This document shows positions 54,012 through 62,603 of a stretch of 64,000 bases of DNA, piece after piece. The notes beneath the pieces are model-generated. The model saw nothing but the letters and a program-made list of their open reading frames with translations. It was not told the DNA's origin and ran no database searches. Made by a program: the position numbers and the translations under genes. Each line of letters starts with the position of its first letter. The first letter of the stretch is position 1. The DNA comes from JBGAHD01 sp044226395 (GTDB lineage Bacteria; Pseudomonadota; Gammaproteobacteria; Xanthomonadales; Ahniellaceae): the NCBI GenBank assembly GCA_044226395.1, contig JBGAHD010000002.1, positions 744,001 through 808,000 on the forward strand, in the 5' to 3' direction.

Positions 54012-54535
54012 GAGCACGACCCGCCGGACTTGGCGATCTCGGTATTGCCGGTGACCGAGACCGAGATGGTTTGCGACGCGGTGTCGGCGTGACTGGCGCA
54101 CACGGTGACCGAGGCGGCGGAGGTGGCGCCACGCGCGCCGTTGGGTTCGAAGGTAAAGGGCCTGTCGTCGCCGCCGAATTTGAAACCCGACGCGATCTGG
54201 TCACTGGCGACCTTAAGCACCGTGGTCTCGCCGGCATCGGCCTTGCCGTTGCGATTGCCGTCGGCGAACACCTGCCAACCGGACGACCAGTCGTTGCCCA
54301 GCGGCGCCATGGCCGTGGGACGGGCGCGCTGCACCGCGAGCAGACGCGCGGTGCGCACGGCGCTGGCGAAGTCGCTGACCTGGCCACGCATGCGGGTGTC
54401 GCCGAGCGCGCGCTCGAAGCTCGGCAGGCCGATGGCCACGAGAATGGCGAGCACCGCCAGGGTGATGATCAGTTCGACCAGGGTGAAACCGTGATGGCGA
54501 ACCGACGGATGCGAGGCACGACGAACGCACAACAT
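54008..54535 (-). CDS. fimT: type IV minor pilin FimT/GspH family
   Basis: 175-residue prepilin: leader ending at G16 then F-T-L-V-E-L-I-I-T-L-A-V-L-A-I-L (Glu at +5). The GspH/FimT domain follows, including L-A-V-Q-R-A-R and a W-x-x-G-W-Q-V-F motif. First gene of the minor-pilin operon; GGGAG lies upstream of its ATG. FimT-type minor pilins are linked with DNA binding and uptake in some Xanthomonadales. The 264 bases between this gene and mnmE hold the presumed promoter but no clear motif I trust. Confidence 0.88.
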   Translation of the reverse strand: MLCVRRASHPSVRHHGFTLVELIITLAVLAILVAIGLPSFERALGDTRMRGQVSDFASAVRTARLLAVQRARPTAMAPLGNDWSSGWQVFADGNRNGKADAGETTVLKVASDQIASGFKFGGDDRPFTFEPNGARGATSAASVTVCASHADTASQTISVSVTGNTEIAKSGGSCS

Positions 54536-54799
54536 GACAGCAATCTCCCAGTGGCTCTTGGCCGTTGCCGCGCGATGTGCGCGGGGTCGTGGCCAATTGC
54601 GCCGATTGGGCGGCGGCTGTGTCAGAGGGCCCCGGAGGGCGGATGAGCGGCCTAATAGTCAGGACGAGTGGCCGCGCGGGCGCTTGCGGCGAGCGCTTTT
54701 ATGAAGGGACCGAGCTGAACGGGCTAGCCCGCGGCGCGATGAAGGGAAGATCGTTCCACGTCCGCGCGGGCATTCGGGCGCGGTGGAAGCGAGGCCAGG

Positions 54800-56161
54800 C
54801 TACTTACCGATGCAGAAGCTCGAGAAGATCGCGCCCAGCAGATCATCGCTTCGGAACACGCCCGTGATCTCGCCCAGGGCCTGTTGCGCCTGACGCAGTT
54901 CCTCGGCCAGCAGTTCGCCGGCGCGGGTGTGCTCGAGCGCGTGCGCGCCCTGGCGCAAGGCGTCGCCGACGCGGACCAGCGCCTCGACATGTCGGGCCCG
55001 CGCGCTCCACGTGGCCTCGGCCGCGCCTTCGCCGACGACGCGCTGGCTCAGTTCGGCACGCAGGCGATCGAGACCGGCGCCGGTCATGGCGGAGACGGGA
55101 AGATCGAGCACGCCATCGGTCGGTTCGAAGCGCATGGCTTCGATCGGTGCATCGACGCGATCGATCTTGTTGTGGATCACGATCCGTTGCGGCACCGTTT
55201 CGCATTCGGCGAGCAGGCGCGCGCGGCTGGCCTGATCGCCATGTTCGATCACGATCAGCACCAGATCGGCCTTGTCGATTTCCGCGCGCGCGCGACGCAC
55301 GCCTTCGGCTTCGACCCGATCATCCGTGTGGCGCAACCCCGCGGTGTCGACCAAGGTGAGTTCAACGCCATCGACCACGATCTGCTCGCGCAACAGATCG
55401 CGCGTGGTGCCGGCGATGTCGGTGACGATGGCGCGCTCGGCGCCGGCCAGCGCATTGAGCAGGCTCGACTTGCCCGCGTTCGGCGGCCCGATGATCACGG
55501 CGTGCAAGCCATCGCGAAGACGCTGACCTTGGCGCGCGGCGCGCAGGAGGTCGTCGTTGGCCGCGATCAGCTCGCGCAGTTGCTCGGTGATGCGCGTGTC
55601 GGAGAGGAAATCGATCTCTTCCTCGGGGAAATCGATCGCGGCTTCGACGTGCATGCGCAACGCGATCAGTCGCGTCAGCACCTGGTCGACGCGACGCGAG
55701 AATTCGCCATCGAGGCTGCGTCGCGCCGCGCGGGCTTGCGCCTGCGATTGCGCGGCGATGAGGTCGGCGATGGCCTCGGCCTGGGTAAGGTCGATGCGGC
55801 CATTGAGAAAGGCGCGCTCGCTGAACTCGCCGGCGCGCGCCGGGCGCGCGCCGCGCGCCACGCACGCCTCGATCAACGCGCGCAGCACCGGCATGCTGCC
55901 GTGGGCCTGCAGTTCGACCACGTCCTCGCCGGTGAACGAACGCGGTCCGGGAAAGTAGATCGCGATGCCGTCATCGAGCGGCTCGCCGCGCGCGTCGACG
56001 AAGCGCGCGTGATGCGCGTGGCGCGCGCGCAGCGCCTTGCCGCAGATATCACGCGCGATCGCGAGCGAGCGCGAACCCGACAAGCGCACGATGCCGACGC
56101 CGCTACGACCCGCGGCCGTGCTCACGGCCACGATGGTGTCGGCGGCGCCGGACGCGCTCAC
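54800..56161 (-). CDS. mnmE: tRNA modification GTPase MnmE
   Basis: 453-residue GTPase that with MnmG makes the cmnm5/nm5 modification of wobble uridine in tRNA. Formyl-THF-binding N-domain, helical domain and an inserted G domain: G1 G-P-P-N-A-G-K-S (225-232), G2/G3 D-I-A-G-T-T-R-D and D-T-A-G-L, G4 N-K-I-D. It ends with the catalytic C450-I-G-K. All key features are intact. It is 10 bases downstream of yidC, as in many gammaproteobacteria. Confidence 0.97.
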   Translation of the reverse strand: MSASGAADTIVAVSTAAGRSGVGIVRLSGSRSLAIARDICGKALRARHAHHARFVDARGEPLDDGIAIYFPGPRSFTGEDVVELQAHGSMPVLRALIEACVARGARPARAGEFSERAFLNGRIDLTQAEAIADLIAAQSQAQARAARRSLDGEFSRRVDQVLTRLIALRMHVEAAIDFPEEEIDFLSDTRITEQLRELIAANDDLLRAARQGQRLRDGLHAVIIGPPNAGKSSLLNALAGAERAIVTDIAGTTRDLLREQIVVDGVELTLVDTAGLRHTDDRVEAEGVRRARAEIDKADLVLIVIEHGDQASRARLLAECETVPQRIVIHNKIDRVDAPIEAMRFEPTDGVLDLPVSAMTGAGLDRLRAELSQRVVGEGAAEATWSARARHVEALVRVGDALRQGAHALEHTRAGELLAEELRQAQQALGEITGVFRSDDLLGAIFSSFCIGK

Positions 56162-56171
56162 GCGTCGTCGA

Positions 56172-57872
56172 TCAGGCCTTGGACGGCTTGTCGTCGACGC
56201 GGCGCATGATGAACCACTGTTGCGCCAGCGACAGCGTGCCGTTGACCGTCCAGTACAGCACCAGGCCCGCCGGGAAGAAGGCGAACATCACGCTGAACAC
56301 GATCGGCATCATTTGCATGATGCGCTGCTGCATCGGATCCATGCCCGTCATCGGCGTCAGGCGCTGACCGAGGAACATGGCCAGACCGTTCAACACGGGC
56401 AACACGAAGTAGGGATCCTTGTCGGACAGATTCTGGATCCAGCCGATGAAGGGCGCCTGGCGCAGTTCCACGCTTTCGATCAGCACCCAGTACAGCGCGA
56501 TGAACACGGGGATCTGCACCAGCAGCGGCAGGCAGCCGCCGAGCGGATTGATCTTTTCTTTCTGGTAGAGCTCCATCGTCGCCTGATTGAGCTTCTGGCG
56601 ATCGTCGCCATAGCGCTCCTTCAGCGCCTGCAGGCGCGGCGCCATCTTGCGCATCTTCGCCATCGAGCGGTATTGCGCTTCCGACAGCGGATAGAGCAGG
56701 AGCTTGAGCAACAGCGTGATCAACACGATCGACCAGCCCCAGTTGCCCACGAGCTTGTGGATGAACGACAGCACGATGTACAGCGGCTCGGCGATGATGG
56801 TCACGCGACCGTAGTCGACGGTGAGCGCCAGGCCCGGCGCGATTTCGCCCAGGTGCTTCTGCAGCTTCGGTCCGATATACAAACGCGCGTCGAGATCGGC
56901 GCTCGCGCCCGGCGCGACCGTGGTCAGCGGCGACATCTGACGAATGAGGTAGCGCGGCGTCGCCGACTGCGTGACGACCTGGGTCGAGTACTCGGCTTTC
57001 TCGGCCGCGTCGGGAATCCAGGCGCTGAAGAAATAGTGCTGCTGCAGCGCGCTCCAGCCACCGGTGATTTCGCGCTTGAGCGGCGTCTTTTCGAATTTGT
57101 CGAAGGCGAGCTTCTCGAACTTCTCTTCGGGGCTGTACCACGCGGCGCCGACGAAGCTGTATTGCTCGGGGTTGGTGATGGAAAAGCGCGAGCTCTTGAT
57201 CGGCGCCGAACGCTGCAACTGGCGATACACGCTCACGCCATAGGGCGCGGCCGAATCATTGCGGACCTGATGATGCACATGCACCGCGTAGCTGCCGCGC
57301 GTGAGCACGAAGCGCTTGGTCACGGTGATGCCGGCGTCGTTGGTCCAGGTCAAGGGCACTTCGACCGTGTCGGCGCCATCGGCGAGCGTGTAGCTCGTGG
57401 CCTCGGCGCGATAGAGCGCGCGATGATCGGGCGCGTCGTGGTCGGCGTTGATCAGGCCCGATTGCGCGACATAGAAAGTGTCCGCCGCGTCGCTCAACAG
57501 CTGCACCGGATGTTCGCGATCCTTCGGCGTGATCGGGTAGGTCAGCAGGTCGGCGGAGACGACATTGCCGCCTTGCGTGTCGATGGTCAGGCGCAGGACG
57601 TCGCTGGAGACGGTCACGCGCGGCGAGGTGCTCGGCGCATCGTGGGTCGCCGCGGGCGTCGCGGCGTTGGCCGTGGCGGTGGGCGCATCGGGCACCTCGG
57701 CGCTGTTGGTGGCCGCGCCGGTGGCGGGCGCGACCGCGCCCTCGGGAACCGCGTCGCTCGTGGGCGCCGGTGGCGCCGCGAGAGTTTGCGCGTGGTCTTG
57801 CTGCCAGGCCTGCCATAGCAGGAAAGAGACGCAGACGATGGCGATCAGCAGGAAATTGCGGGCGTTAGACAT
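56172..57872 (-). CDS. yidC: membrane protein insertase YidC
   Basis: 566-residue inner-membrane insertase. One N-terminal helix (about 5-20), an Ala/Pro-rich stretch, a large periplasmic P1 domain to about residue 340, then five membrane segments with the conserved Y-P-L-S-x-x-Q-Y/F and P-L-L-V-Q-I-P-V-F-I-A-L-Y-W-V-L blocks. It inserts membrane proteins alone or with Sec. Length is normal for a gammaproteobacterium. Only 103 bases separate it from rnpA, and no yidD fits there. Confidence 0.97.
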   Translation of the reverse strand: MSNARNFLLIAIVCVSFLLWQAWQQDHAQTLAAPPAPTSDAVPEGAVAPATGAATNSAEVPDAPTATANAATPAATHDAPSTSPRVTVSSDVLRLTIDTQGGNVVSADLLTYPITPKDREHPVQLLSDAADTFYVAQSGLINADHDAPDHRALYRAEATSYTLADGADTVEVPLTWTNDAGITVTKRFVLTRGSYAVHVHHQVRNDSAAPYGVSVYRQLQRSAPIKSSRFSITNPEQYSFVGAAWYSPEEKFEKLAFDKFEKTPLKREITGGWSALQQHYFFSAWIPDAAEKAEYSTQVVTQSATPRYLIRQMSPLTTVAPGASADLDARLYIGPKLQKHLGEIAPGLALTVDYGRVTIIAEPLYIVLSFIHKLVGNWGWSIVLITLLLKLLLYPLSEAQYRSMAKMRKMAPRLQALKERYGDDRQKLNQATMELYQKEKINPLGGCLPLLVQIPVFIALYWVLIESVELRQAPFIGWIQNLSDKDPYFVLPVLNGLAMFLGQRLTPMTGMDPMQQRIMQMMPIVFSVMFAFFPAGLVLYWTVNGTLSLAQQWFIMRRVDDKPSKA

Positions 57873-57975
57873 GAGTTCGCGGCAGCCGACAGGAGGCCTC
57901 GTGGTCCGCGCGCGAGCGCGGACGTGAGGCCGGGATCAAACAACTGGGGATTTCGGAAAAGGAGGCAACAGCCAA

Positions 57976-58356
57976 TCAAGGCGCGATTGTGCCGGGCATG
58001 TCGGCCGGCTTCAACGCGCGCAGCCATTCGAATAGCCGCGCCAAGTCGCCGCGCAGGGCGCCGTTGTCGCGAGCGGTCAAGCCGGGCTTGGCCGCGATGA
58101 CCACGTCGATGGCCAATTCGCGCGGCGCGTGCCGCCGAAAGGATTCGCGAATTTGCCGGCGAATACGATTGCGTTGCACCGACAGCGGCACGTTGCGCTT
58201 GGCCACGGTGATGCCCAGGCGCGCGTGACCGAGGGTGTTGGCGATGACGTGCAAACGAAAAAACGCGCCACCGTGGCGCGTTCCTTCCCGCATCACGCGA
58301 TCGAACTGCGGCGCCGCCAGCAGGCGCGCAGCGCGCGAAAAGCGCTGCTCGCTCAT
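57976..58356 (-). CDS. rnpA: ribonuclease P protein component
   Basis: 126-residue basic protein that joins the RNase P RNA to mature tRNA 5' ends. The signature R-N-R-I-R-R-Q-I-R-E-S-F-R lies at about 61-73. Start and length are normal. It lies 16 bases downstream of rpmH, the usual arrangement. Confidence 0.95.
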   Translation of the reverse strand: MSEQRFSRAARLLAAPQFDRVMREGTRHGGAFFRLHVIANTLGHARLGITVAKRNVPLSVQRNRIRRQIRESFRRHAPRELAIDVVIAAKPGLTARDNGALRGDLARLFEWLRALKPADMPGTIAP

Positions 58357-58372
58357 GCGCGGCGCGCGTCGA

Positions 58373-58507
58373 TCAAGGGATCAGGCGCTTGCGACCCTTG
58401 GCGCGACGGGCCGAAAGAACCTTGCGACCGTCGGCGGTCTTCATGCGGGCACGAAAACCGTGGGTACGCGCTTTCTTGAGCTTGCCCGGCTGGTAGGTAC
58501 GCTTCAT
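58373..58507 (-). CDS. rpmH: ribosomal protein bL34
   Basis: 44-residue very basic protein of the large ribosomal subunit, matching bL34 over its whole length (M-K-R-T-Y-Q-P-G-K-L-K-K, then R-T-H-G-F-R-A-R-M, A-R-R-A-K-G-R). It is divergent from dnaA. The 240-base region between them has a -10 candidate for dnaA and no DnaA box that I can see. Confidence 0.98.
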   Translation of the reverse strand: MKRTYQPGKLKKARTHGFRARMKTADGRKVLSARRAKGRKRLIP

Positions 58508-58709
58508 GACAGCAACTCGTTGTAGATGTTGAAAAATGGGCGCGGAGGATAGGGCGCCGGAGGGGTTGCCGTCAAGCCGCGACTGATGTCGGCGCTCGAC
58601 ACGCGAGCCGCGCGGGACGGGACGGGCGACCACGACTCGCCCCTGGCGACGCTGCCCAAACACCTGAGCGCCGCGTCCAAGGATCGCTCGGTGGCTCGCC
58701 GCCGGGGCC

Positions 58710-58718
58710 TGCTAGACT
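58710..58718 (+). promoter_or_regulatory. extended -10 promoter element of dnaA
   Basis: TGC-TAGACT, 29 bases before the dnaA ATG at 58748. The TG upstream extension can replace a -35 element, which is not visible. Confidence 0.5.
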
Positions 58719-58747
58719 CCCGCGCCCCGCCTGGAAGATTGTCCTCG

Positions 58748-60079
58748 ATGTCGACGAATTCGCTCTGGCCGCGCTGTCTGCAACGCCTCGAGGTCGAGCT
58801 CAGCGTCGAGGAGATCCATACCTGGCTCAAGCCCCTGCAGGCCAACGAATCGGGTCACGAGCTGCGCCTGCTGGCGCCCAATGCCTTCGTGCTCGAAACG
58901 GTCAAGTCGCGCTACCTGGCGCGGATTGAGGAGATCGCCCGGCATCTGATGCCGGAGCTGACCGCCGTCCGCGCCGAAGTTGGCTCTTCAACGCCGATCG
59001 ACCGCGCCGCGCCCCGGGCCGCGCAACGCGAGGTCGAGTCGTTCGAAAGCAATATCGACCCCCACTACACCTTCGACAATTTCATCGAGGGCAAGAGCAA
59101 TCAGCTCGGCAAGGCCGCGGCCCTGCAGGTGGCGATGAACCCGGGTCGCACCTACAACCCCTTGCTGCTGTATGGCGGCACCGGCTTGGGCAAGACCCAT
59201 CTGATGCATGCCGCGGGCAATCTCATGCGGCAGAACAACCCGGCGTTCAAGGTGCTTTACCAGCGCTCGGAGCAGTTCTTCAGCGCCATGGTGCGCGCCC
59301 TGTCGAACAAGACCTCGGGCAGCAAGGCGATCGATGATTTCAAGCGGCGCTATCGCTCGGTCGATGCCCTGCTGATCGACGACATTCAGTTCTTCGCCGG
59401 CAAGGACCGCACACAGGAAGAGTTCTTCCACACGTTCAACGCGCTGTTCGAGGGCAAGCAGCAGATCATCCTGAGCTGCGATCGCTACCCCAAGGAAGTC
59501 GAGAATCTCGAGCCGCGCCTGACCTCGCGCCTGGGTTGGGGTCTGTCGGTCGCGATCGAGCCGCCGGACTTCGAGACCCGCGCCGCCATTTTGCTGTCGA
59601 AGTCGGAAGCCAAGGGCATGGCCCTGCCCGATGACGTGGCGTTCCTGATCGCCCGGCGCATGCGCTCGAACGTGCGTGATCTCGAAGGCGCGCTCAATAC
59701 CCTGATGGCGCGGGCGACCTTCACGGGTCGCTCGATCACCACCGATTTCGCCCAGGAAACGCTGCGCGATTTGCTGACGGTGCAGGAAAGGGCGGTGGGT
59801 CTGCCCAATATTCAGAAGACCGTCGCGGACTATTACCAACTGCGCATCGCGGATCTGCTATCGAAGAAGCGCACGCGTTCGCTGGCGCGTCCGCGCCAGA
59901 TCGCGATGGCGTTGGCCAAGGAACTCACCGATCACAGCCTGCCGGAGATTGGCGACAGCTTCGGCGGGCGGGATCACACGACCGTGCTGCATGCCTGCCG
60001 CGTGGTGCGCGAACTGTGCGCCACCGACGGGCGCGTGCGAGAGGATTGGGACAAGCTGCTGCGGGCACTGACAGGCTGA
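58748..60079 (+). CDS. dnaA: chromosomal replication initiator DnaA
   Basis: 443-residue AAA+ initiator. N-terminal domain I (W-x-x-C-L-x-x-L-E), short linker, Y-T-F-D-N-F entry to domain III, Walker A G-G-T-G-L-G-K-T (143-150, K149), Walker B L-L-I-D-D-I-Q-F, and domain IV with R-P-R-Q-I-A-M-A-L and G-G-R-D-H-T-T-V-L-H-A for DnaA-box binding. The ATG at 58748 gives the standard N-terminus; the longer frame upstream is not conserved. It is the first gene of dnaA-dnaN-recF-gyrB. Confidence 0.98.
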   Translation: MSTNSLWPRCLQRLEVELSVEEIHTWLKPLQANESGHELRLLAPNAFVLETVKSRYLARIEEIARHLMPELTAVRAEVGSSTPIDRAAPRAAQREVESFESNIDPHYTFDNFIEGKSNQLGKAAALQVAMNPGRTYNPLLLYGGTGLGKTHLMHAAGNLMRQNNPAFKVLYQRSEQFFSAMVRALSNKTSGSKAIDDFKRRYRSVDALLIDDIQFFAGKDRTQEEFFHTFNALFEGKQQIILSCDRYPKEVENLEPRLTSRLGWGLSVAIEPPDFETRAAILLSKSEAKGMALPDDVAFLIARRMRSNVRDLEGALNTLMARATFTGRSITTDFAQETLRDLLTVQERAVGLPNIQKTVADYYQLRIADLLSKKRTRSLARPRQIAMALAKELTDHSLPEIGDSFGGRDHTTVLHACRVVRELCATDGRVREDWDKLLRALTG

Positions 60080-60087
60080 GTGCAAGC

Positions 60088-60096
60088 TGTGGATAA
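60088..60096 (-). promoter_or_regulatory. DnaA box
   Basis: TGTGGATAA, the reverse complement of the perfect box TTATCCACA, 8 bases after the dnaA stop. Confidence 0.8.
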
Positions 60097-60111
60097 GTCG
60101 GGCGCCGAGAG

Positions 60112-60120
60112 TTATCCACA
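60112..60120 (+). promoter_or_regulatory. DnaA box
   Basis: Perfect TTATCCACA, facing the box at 60088-60096. Confidence 0.8.
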
Positions 60121-60272
60121 AGTGATGAACATCTAGTTCAAGTATCGACACACAGCATCTTGTGGTCGCTCCAGGCCTTGTGCCGTATGGGCTGTAGGGC
60201 AAACGTTGAAGTTATCCTCAGCCTTCATCATCATCCATCTTTATATATCTACAAAGATGCTGGGGAACCACC

Positions 60273-61376
60273 ATGCGCTTCACCGTACAACGAGAAGTCC
60301 TGCTTAAGCCGCTGAGTCAGGTCGTGGGCGTGGTCGAGCGTCGTCAGACCTTGCCGGTCCTGGCCAACCTGCTGGTGACGGTGACTGCCGAGGGCGTGTC
60401 GTTCACGGGCACCGATCTCGAAGTCGAGATGGTCGCGCGCATGGCGGCCGACAATCTGGAGACGGGCGAGGTCACGATTCCCGCACGCAAGCTCTTCGAC
60501 ATTTGCCGCGCGCTGCCCGATGGCATCAAGGTCGATTTCAAGCACAACGGCGAGCGCGCGACGCTGGCGGCGGGCCGCAGTCGTTTCACGCTGTCGACCG
60601 TGGCGGCTAGCGAGTTCCCTCAGGTTGAAAACATCGAGGTGGTCGAACGCTTCACCCTGAGCGAAGCCACGGTCAAGGAACTGTTTGATCGCACGGCCTT
60701 CGCCATGGCCCATCAGGACGTGCGCTACTACCTCAACGGCACCCTGCTGGATCTGCGCGATTCCGTACTGCGCTGCGTGGCCACCGATGGCCATCGCCTG
60801 GCGATGTGCGAAACGACGTTGGACGAGTCGGCGACCAAGACGCGCCGCCAAGTGATCCTGCCGCGCAAGGGCGTACTGGAACTGCAGCGCTTGCTCGATG
60901 CCGGCGATGGCACGCTGGAACTGGAGATCGGCCGAAACCATCTGCGCGTTCGCCGTGGCGATTTCATCTTCACCTCGAAGCTGATCGATGGCCGCTTCCC
61001 GGACTACGAGGCCGTGGTGCCGATCGGCGCGGACAAGATTCTCAGCGTCAGCCGCGACGAGTTGCGCGCGGCGCTGCAACGCGCCTCGATTCTGTCGAAC
61101 GAGAAATACCGCGGCGTGAAGCTCGAAGTGACGCCCAATCGCCTGCAGATCGTTGCCCACAATCCCGAGCAGGAAGAGGCGGTCGAGGAACTCGAGGTCG
61201 CGACCACGGTGGACGGTCTCGGCGTGGGCTTCAACGTGAACTACCTGCTCGATGCTTTGGGCGCCCTGCGCGGCTCGGAAGTCAGTCTGTGCCTGCGCGA
61301 TTCGAACTCGAGTTGCCTGATTCGCGATGTCGACAACGAGCGGTCCCGCCACGTGGTCATGCCGCTGCGGCTCTGA
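60273..61376 (+). CDS. dnaN: DNA polymerase III beta sliding clamp
   Basis: 367-residue clamp subunit that tethers DNA polymerase III to DNA. Three topologically similar domains, V-V-E-R-R-Q-T-L-P-V-L-A-N near residue 22, R-x-R-F and the C-terminal V-V-M-P-L-R-L end that closes the hydrophobic protein-binding pocket. Length is exactly typical. GGGGA precedes the ATG. Confidence 0.98.
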   Translation: MRFTVQREVLLKPLSQVVGVVERRQTLPVLANLLVTVTAEGVSFTGTDLEVEMVARMAADNLETGEVTIPARKLFDICRALPDGIKVDFKHNGERATLAAGRSRFTLSTVAASEFPQVENIEVVERFTLSEATVKELFDRTAFAMAHQDVRYYLNGTLLDLRDSVLRCVATDGHRLAMCETTLDESATKTRRQVILPRKGVLELQRLLDAGDGTLELEIGRNHLRVRRGDFIFTSKLIDGRFPDYEAVVPIGADKILSVSRDELRAALQRASILSNEKYRGVKLEVTPNRLQIVAHNPEQEEAVEELEVATTVDGLGVGFNVNYLLDALGALRGSEVSLCLRDSNSSCLIRDVDNERSRHVVMPLRL

Positions 61377-61378
61377 AG

Positions 61379-61403
61379 CCCCAGGCCCTCGCGGGCCTTG
61401 GGG
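61379..61403 (+). repeat. hairpin between dnaN and recF
   Basis: CCCCA-GGCCC paired with GGGCC-(t)-TGGGG, 10 bp with one bulged T and a 4-base loop, ending 7 bases before the recF ATG. It may dampen recF expression relative to dnaN. No T-run. Confidence 0.45.
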
Positions 61404-61410
61404 GTTGGGT

Positions 61411-62502
61411 ATGTGGATAGATCAACTTCGCGTCACCGATTTACGACGGTTCACCAGCGCCGAACTGAGCTTCTCTCCGGGCCCCAACGTCATCGTGGGG
61501 CCCAACGGCGCCGGCAAGACTTCCCTCCTGGAAGCCGTCTATCTCCTCTCACATGGTCGTTCTTTCCGCCGAGGAGGCCGGGAAGCGCTGGCGCGTGCCG
61601 GGGCTTCGGGCTTTCAGGTGTTCGGCCGGATCCGTCGCGAGGGCGAGCGCATCGATCGGCTGGGCTTGGCGCGCATGGGTCACGAGTGGGTGGCGCGCCG
61701 AAACGATGCGCCGGTTGAGCGGCTGAGTGACCTGCTGGCGACTTGCGCCGTGTGTTGCTTCGAGCCCGGCTCGCATGAACTCATTTCTGGGCGCTCGGAC
61801 GAACGCCGTGCCTTCCTCGATTGGGGCGTGTTCCACGTGGAACCGAACTTCCTCGCGAGTTGGCGGCGCTATCAGCGAGCGCTGAAGCAAAGGAACGTGC
61901 TGCTGAAAGCCCGGGCCCCATCCAACCAGATCGAACCCTGGTCGGTCGAACTGGCGCAGGAAGGGGAGCAGCTCACGCAATCCCGCGCCCAGTATGCGCG
62001 AGCCCTGGGCGCCGCCTTCGAAACCCACGCGGCGCAGCTGCTGCCGGAGCTGGGGCAGGGGACTCTCACTTTTCATCCCGGCTGGGATGACGGATCGAGC
62101 CAGTCCTTGCTCGAGCAACTGCACGCGCGGCTTGGCTACGACTTGCAGCGGGGCATCACCACCTTGGGCCCGCACCGGGCGGACTGGCGCCCGCGCTTCG
62201 AGCGGGTGGGGCAGGTGAGCCACCTCTCGCGTGGCCAGGAGAAGCTGACCGCGCTCTGCGCCGTATTGGCCCAGGCCGCGCACTATCACGACATTCGCGC
62301 CGACTGGCCGATCATCGCTCTTGACGATCTGCCGTCCGAGCTCGATGCCGAACACCGGGCCTGCGTCGTGAACCTGCTCAACCAGTGGCAGGCTCAGGTC
62401 TTGATGACCGCGACCGACGAACAACTCGGACGGGACCCCTGGCTCCAAGGGCCCCGAGTGTTCCACGTGGAACCCGACGGTCAGATTCGCGGCTCGGCCT
62501 AG
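61411..62502 (+). CDS. recF: DNA replication and repair protein RecF
   Basis: 363-residue SMC-like ATPase that loads RecA at gaps with RecO and RecR. Walker A G-P-N-G-A-G-K-T at 30-37, ABC-type signature L-S-R-G-Q-E-K, Walker B I-I-A-L-D-D-L. The conserved D-W-G-V-F-H-V-E motif is present near residue 140. The ATG at 61411 gives the standard start. Two identical parS-like palindromes fall inside the coding sequence; both encode V-F-H-V-E-P. Confidence 0.97.
   Translation: MWIDQLRVTDLRRFTSAELSFSPGPNVIVGPNGAGKTSLLEAVYLLSHGRSFRRGGREALARAGASGFQVFGRIRREGERIDRLGLARMGHEWVARRNDAPVERLSDLLATCAVCCFEPGSHELISGRSDERRAFLDWGVFHVEPNFLASWRRYQRALKQRNVLLKARAPSNQIEPWSVELAQEGEQLTQSRAQYARALGAAFETHAAQLLPELGQGTLTFHPGWDDGSSQSLLEQLHARLGYDLQRGITTLGPHRADWRPRFERVGQVSHLSRGQEKLTALCAVLAQAAHYHDIRADWPIIALDDLPSELDAEHRACVVNLLNQWQAQVLMTATDEQLGRDPWLQGPRVFHVEPDGQIRGSA
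61829..61844. promoter_or_regulatory. parS: parS-like site 1 (ParB binding)
   Basis: TGTTCCACGTGGAACC, matching the core GTTCCACGTGGAAC known for ParB binding in Pseudomonas, within recF and about 1.6 kb from the candidate origin. Confidence 0.7.
62459..62474. promoter_or_regulatory. parS: parS-like site 2 (ParB binding)
   Basis: Second copy of exactly the same 16 bases, TGTTCCACGTGGAACC, 630 bases from the first and near the 3' end of recF. Two exact copies this close to each other argue against chance. Confidence 0.7.
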
Positions 62503-62540
62503 CGCCCCTCTTTGCCGCGAAGCGGCACCTTCGGGCCGCT

Positions 62541-62549
62541 TGCTATACT
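62541..62549 (+). promoter_or_regulatory. extended -10 promoter element of gyrB
   Basis: TGC-TATACT, 54 bases before the gyrB ATG. No strong -35, but the TG extension and good hexamer support it. Confidence 0.55.
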
Positions 62550-62603
62550 TGTCCTTTGCCCTTTCTCGGCTCAACAGCCCTCCGCGCGGACCGACACCAA
62601 CGC

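Larger units (their letters stand above)
60080..60272. other. candidate chromosomal origin (oriC) between dnaA and dnaN
   Basis: 193-base gap with two perfect DnaA boxes (60088-60096 and 60112-60120), a third with one mismatch (TTATCCTCA, 60212-60220) and a markedly AT-rich tract at 60236-60259 where CATCTTT and AAAGATG form a 7-bp inverted repeat around ATATATCTAC. Boxes plus an AT-rich unwinding-like element next to dnaA are the usual make-up of an origin. GC skew could not be computed here. Confidence 0.6.

Noticed and set aside
54753..54766. Half parS site GTTCCACGT downstream of mnmE
   Set aside because: Only the left half matches; the palindrome is not completed.
55004..55017. parS-like GCTCCACGTGGCCT in mnmE
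   Set aside because: Several mismatches outside the CCACGTGG centre.
56037..57818. 593-codon plus-strand open frame
   Set aside because: Antisense to yidC and the start of mnmE.
57845..58027. Possible yidD
   Set aside because: The open frame has no YidD motif and is a shadow across the yidC-rnpA junction.
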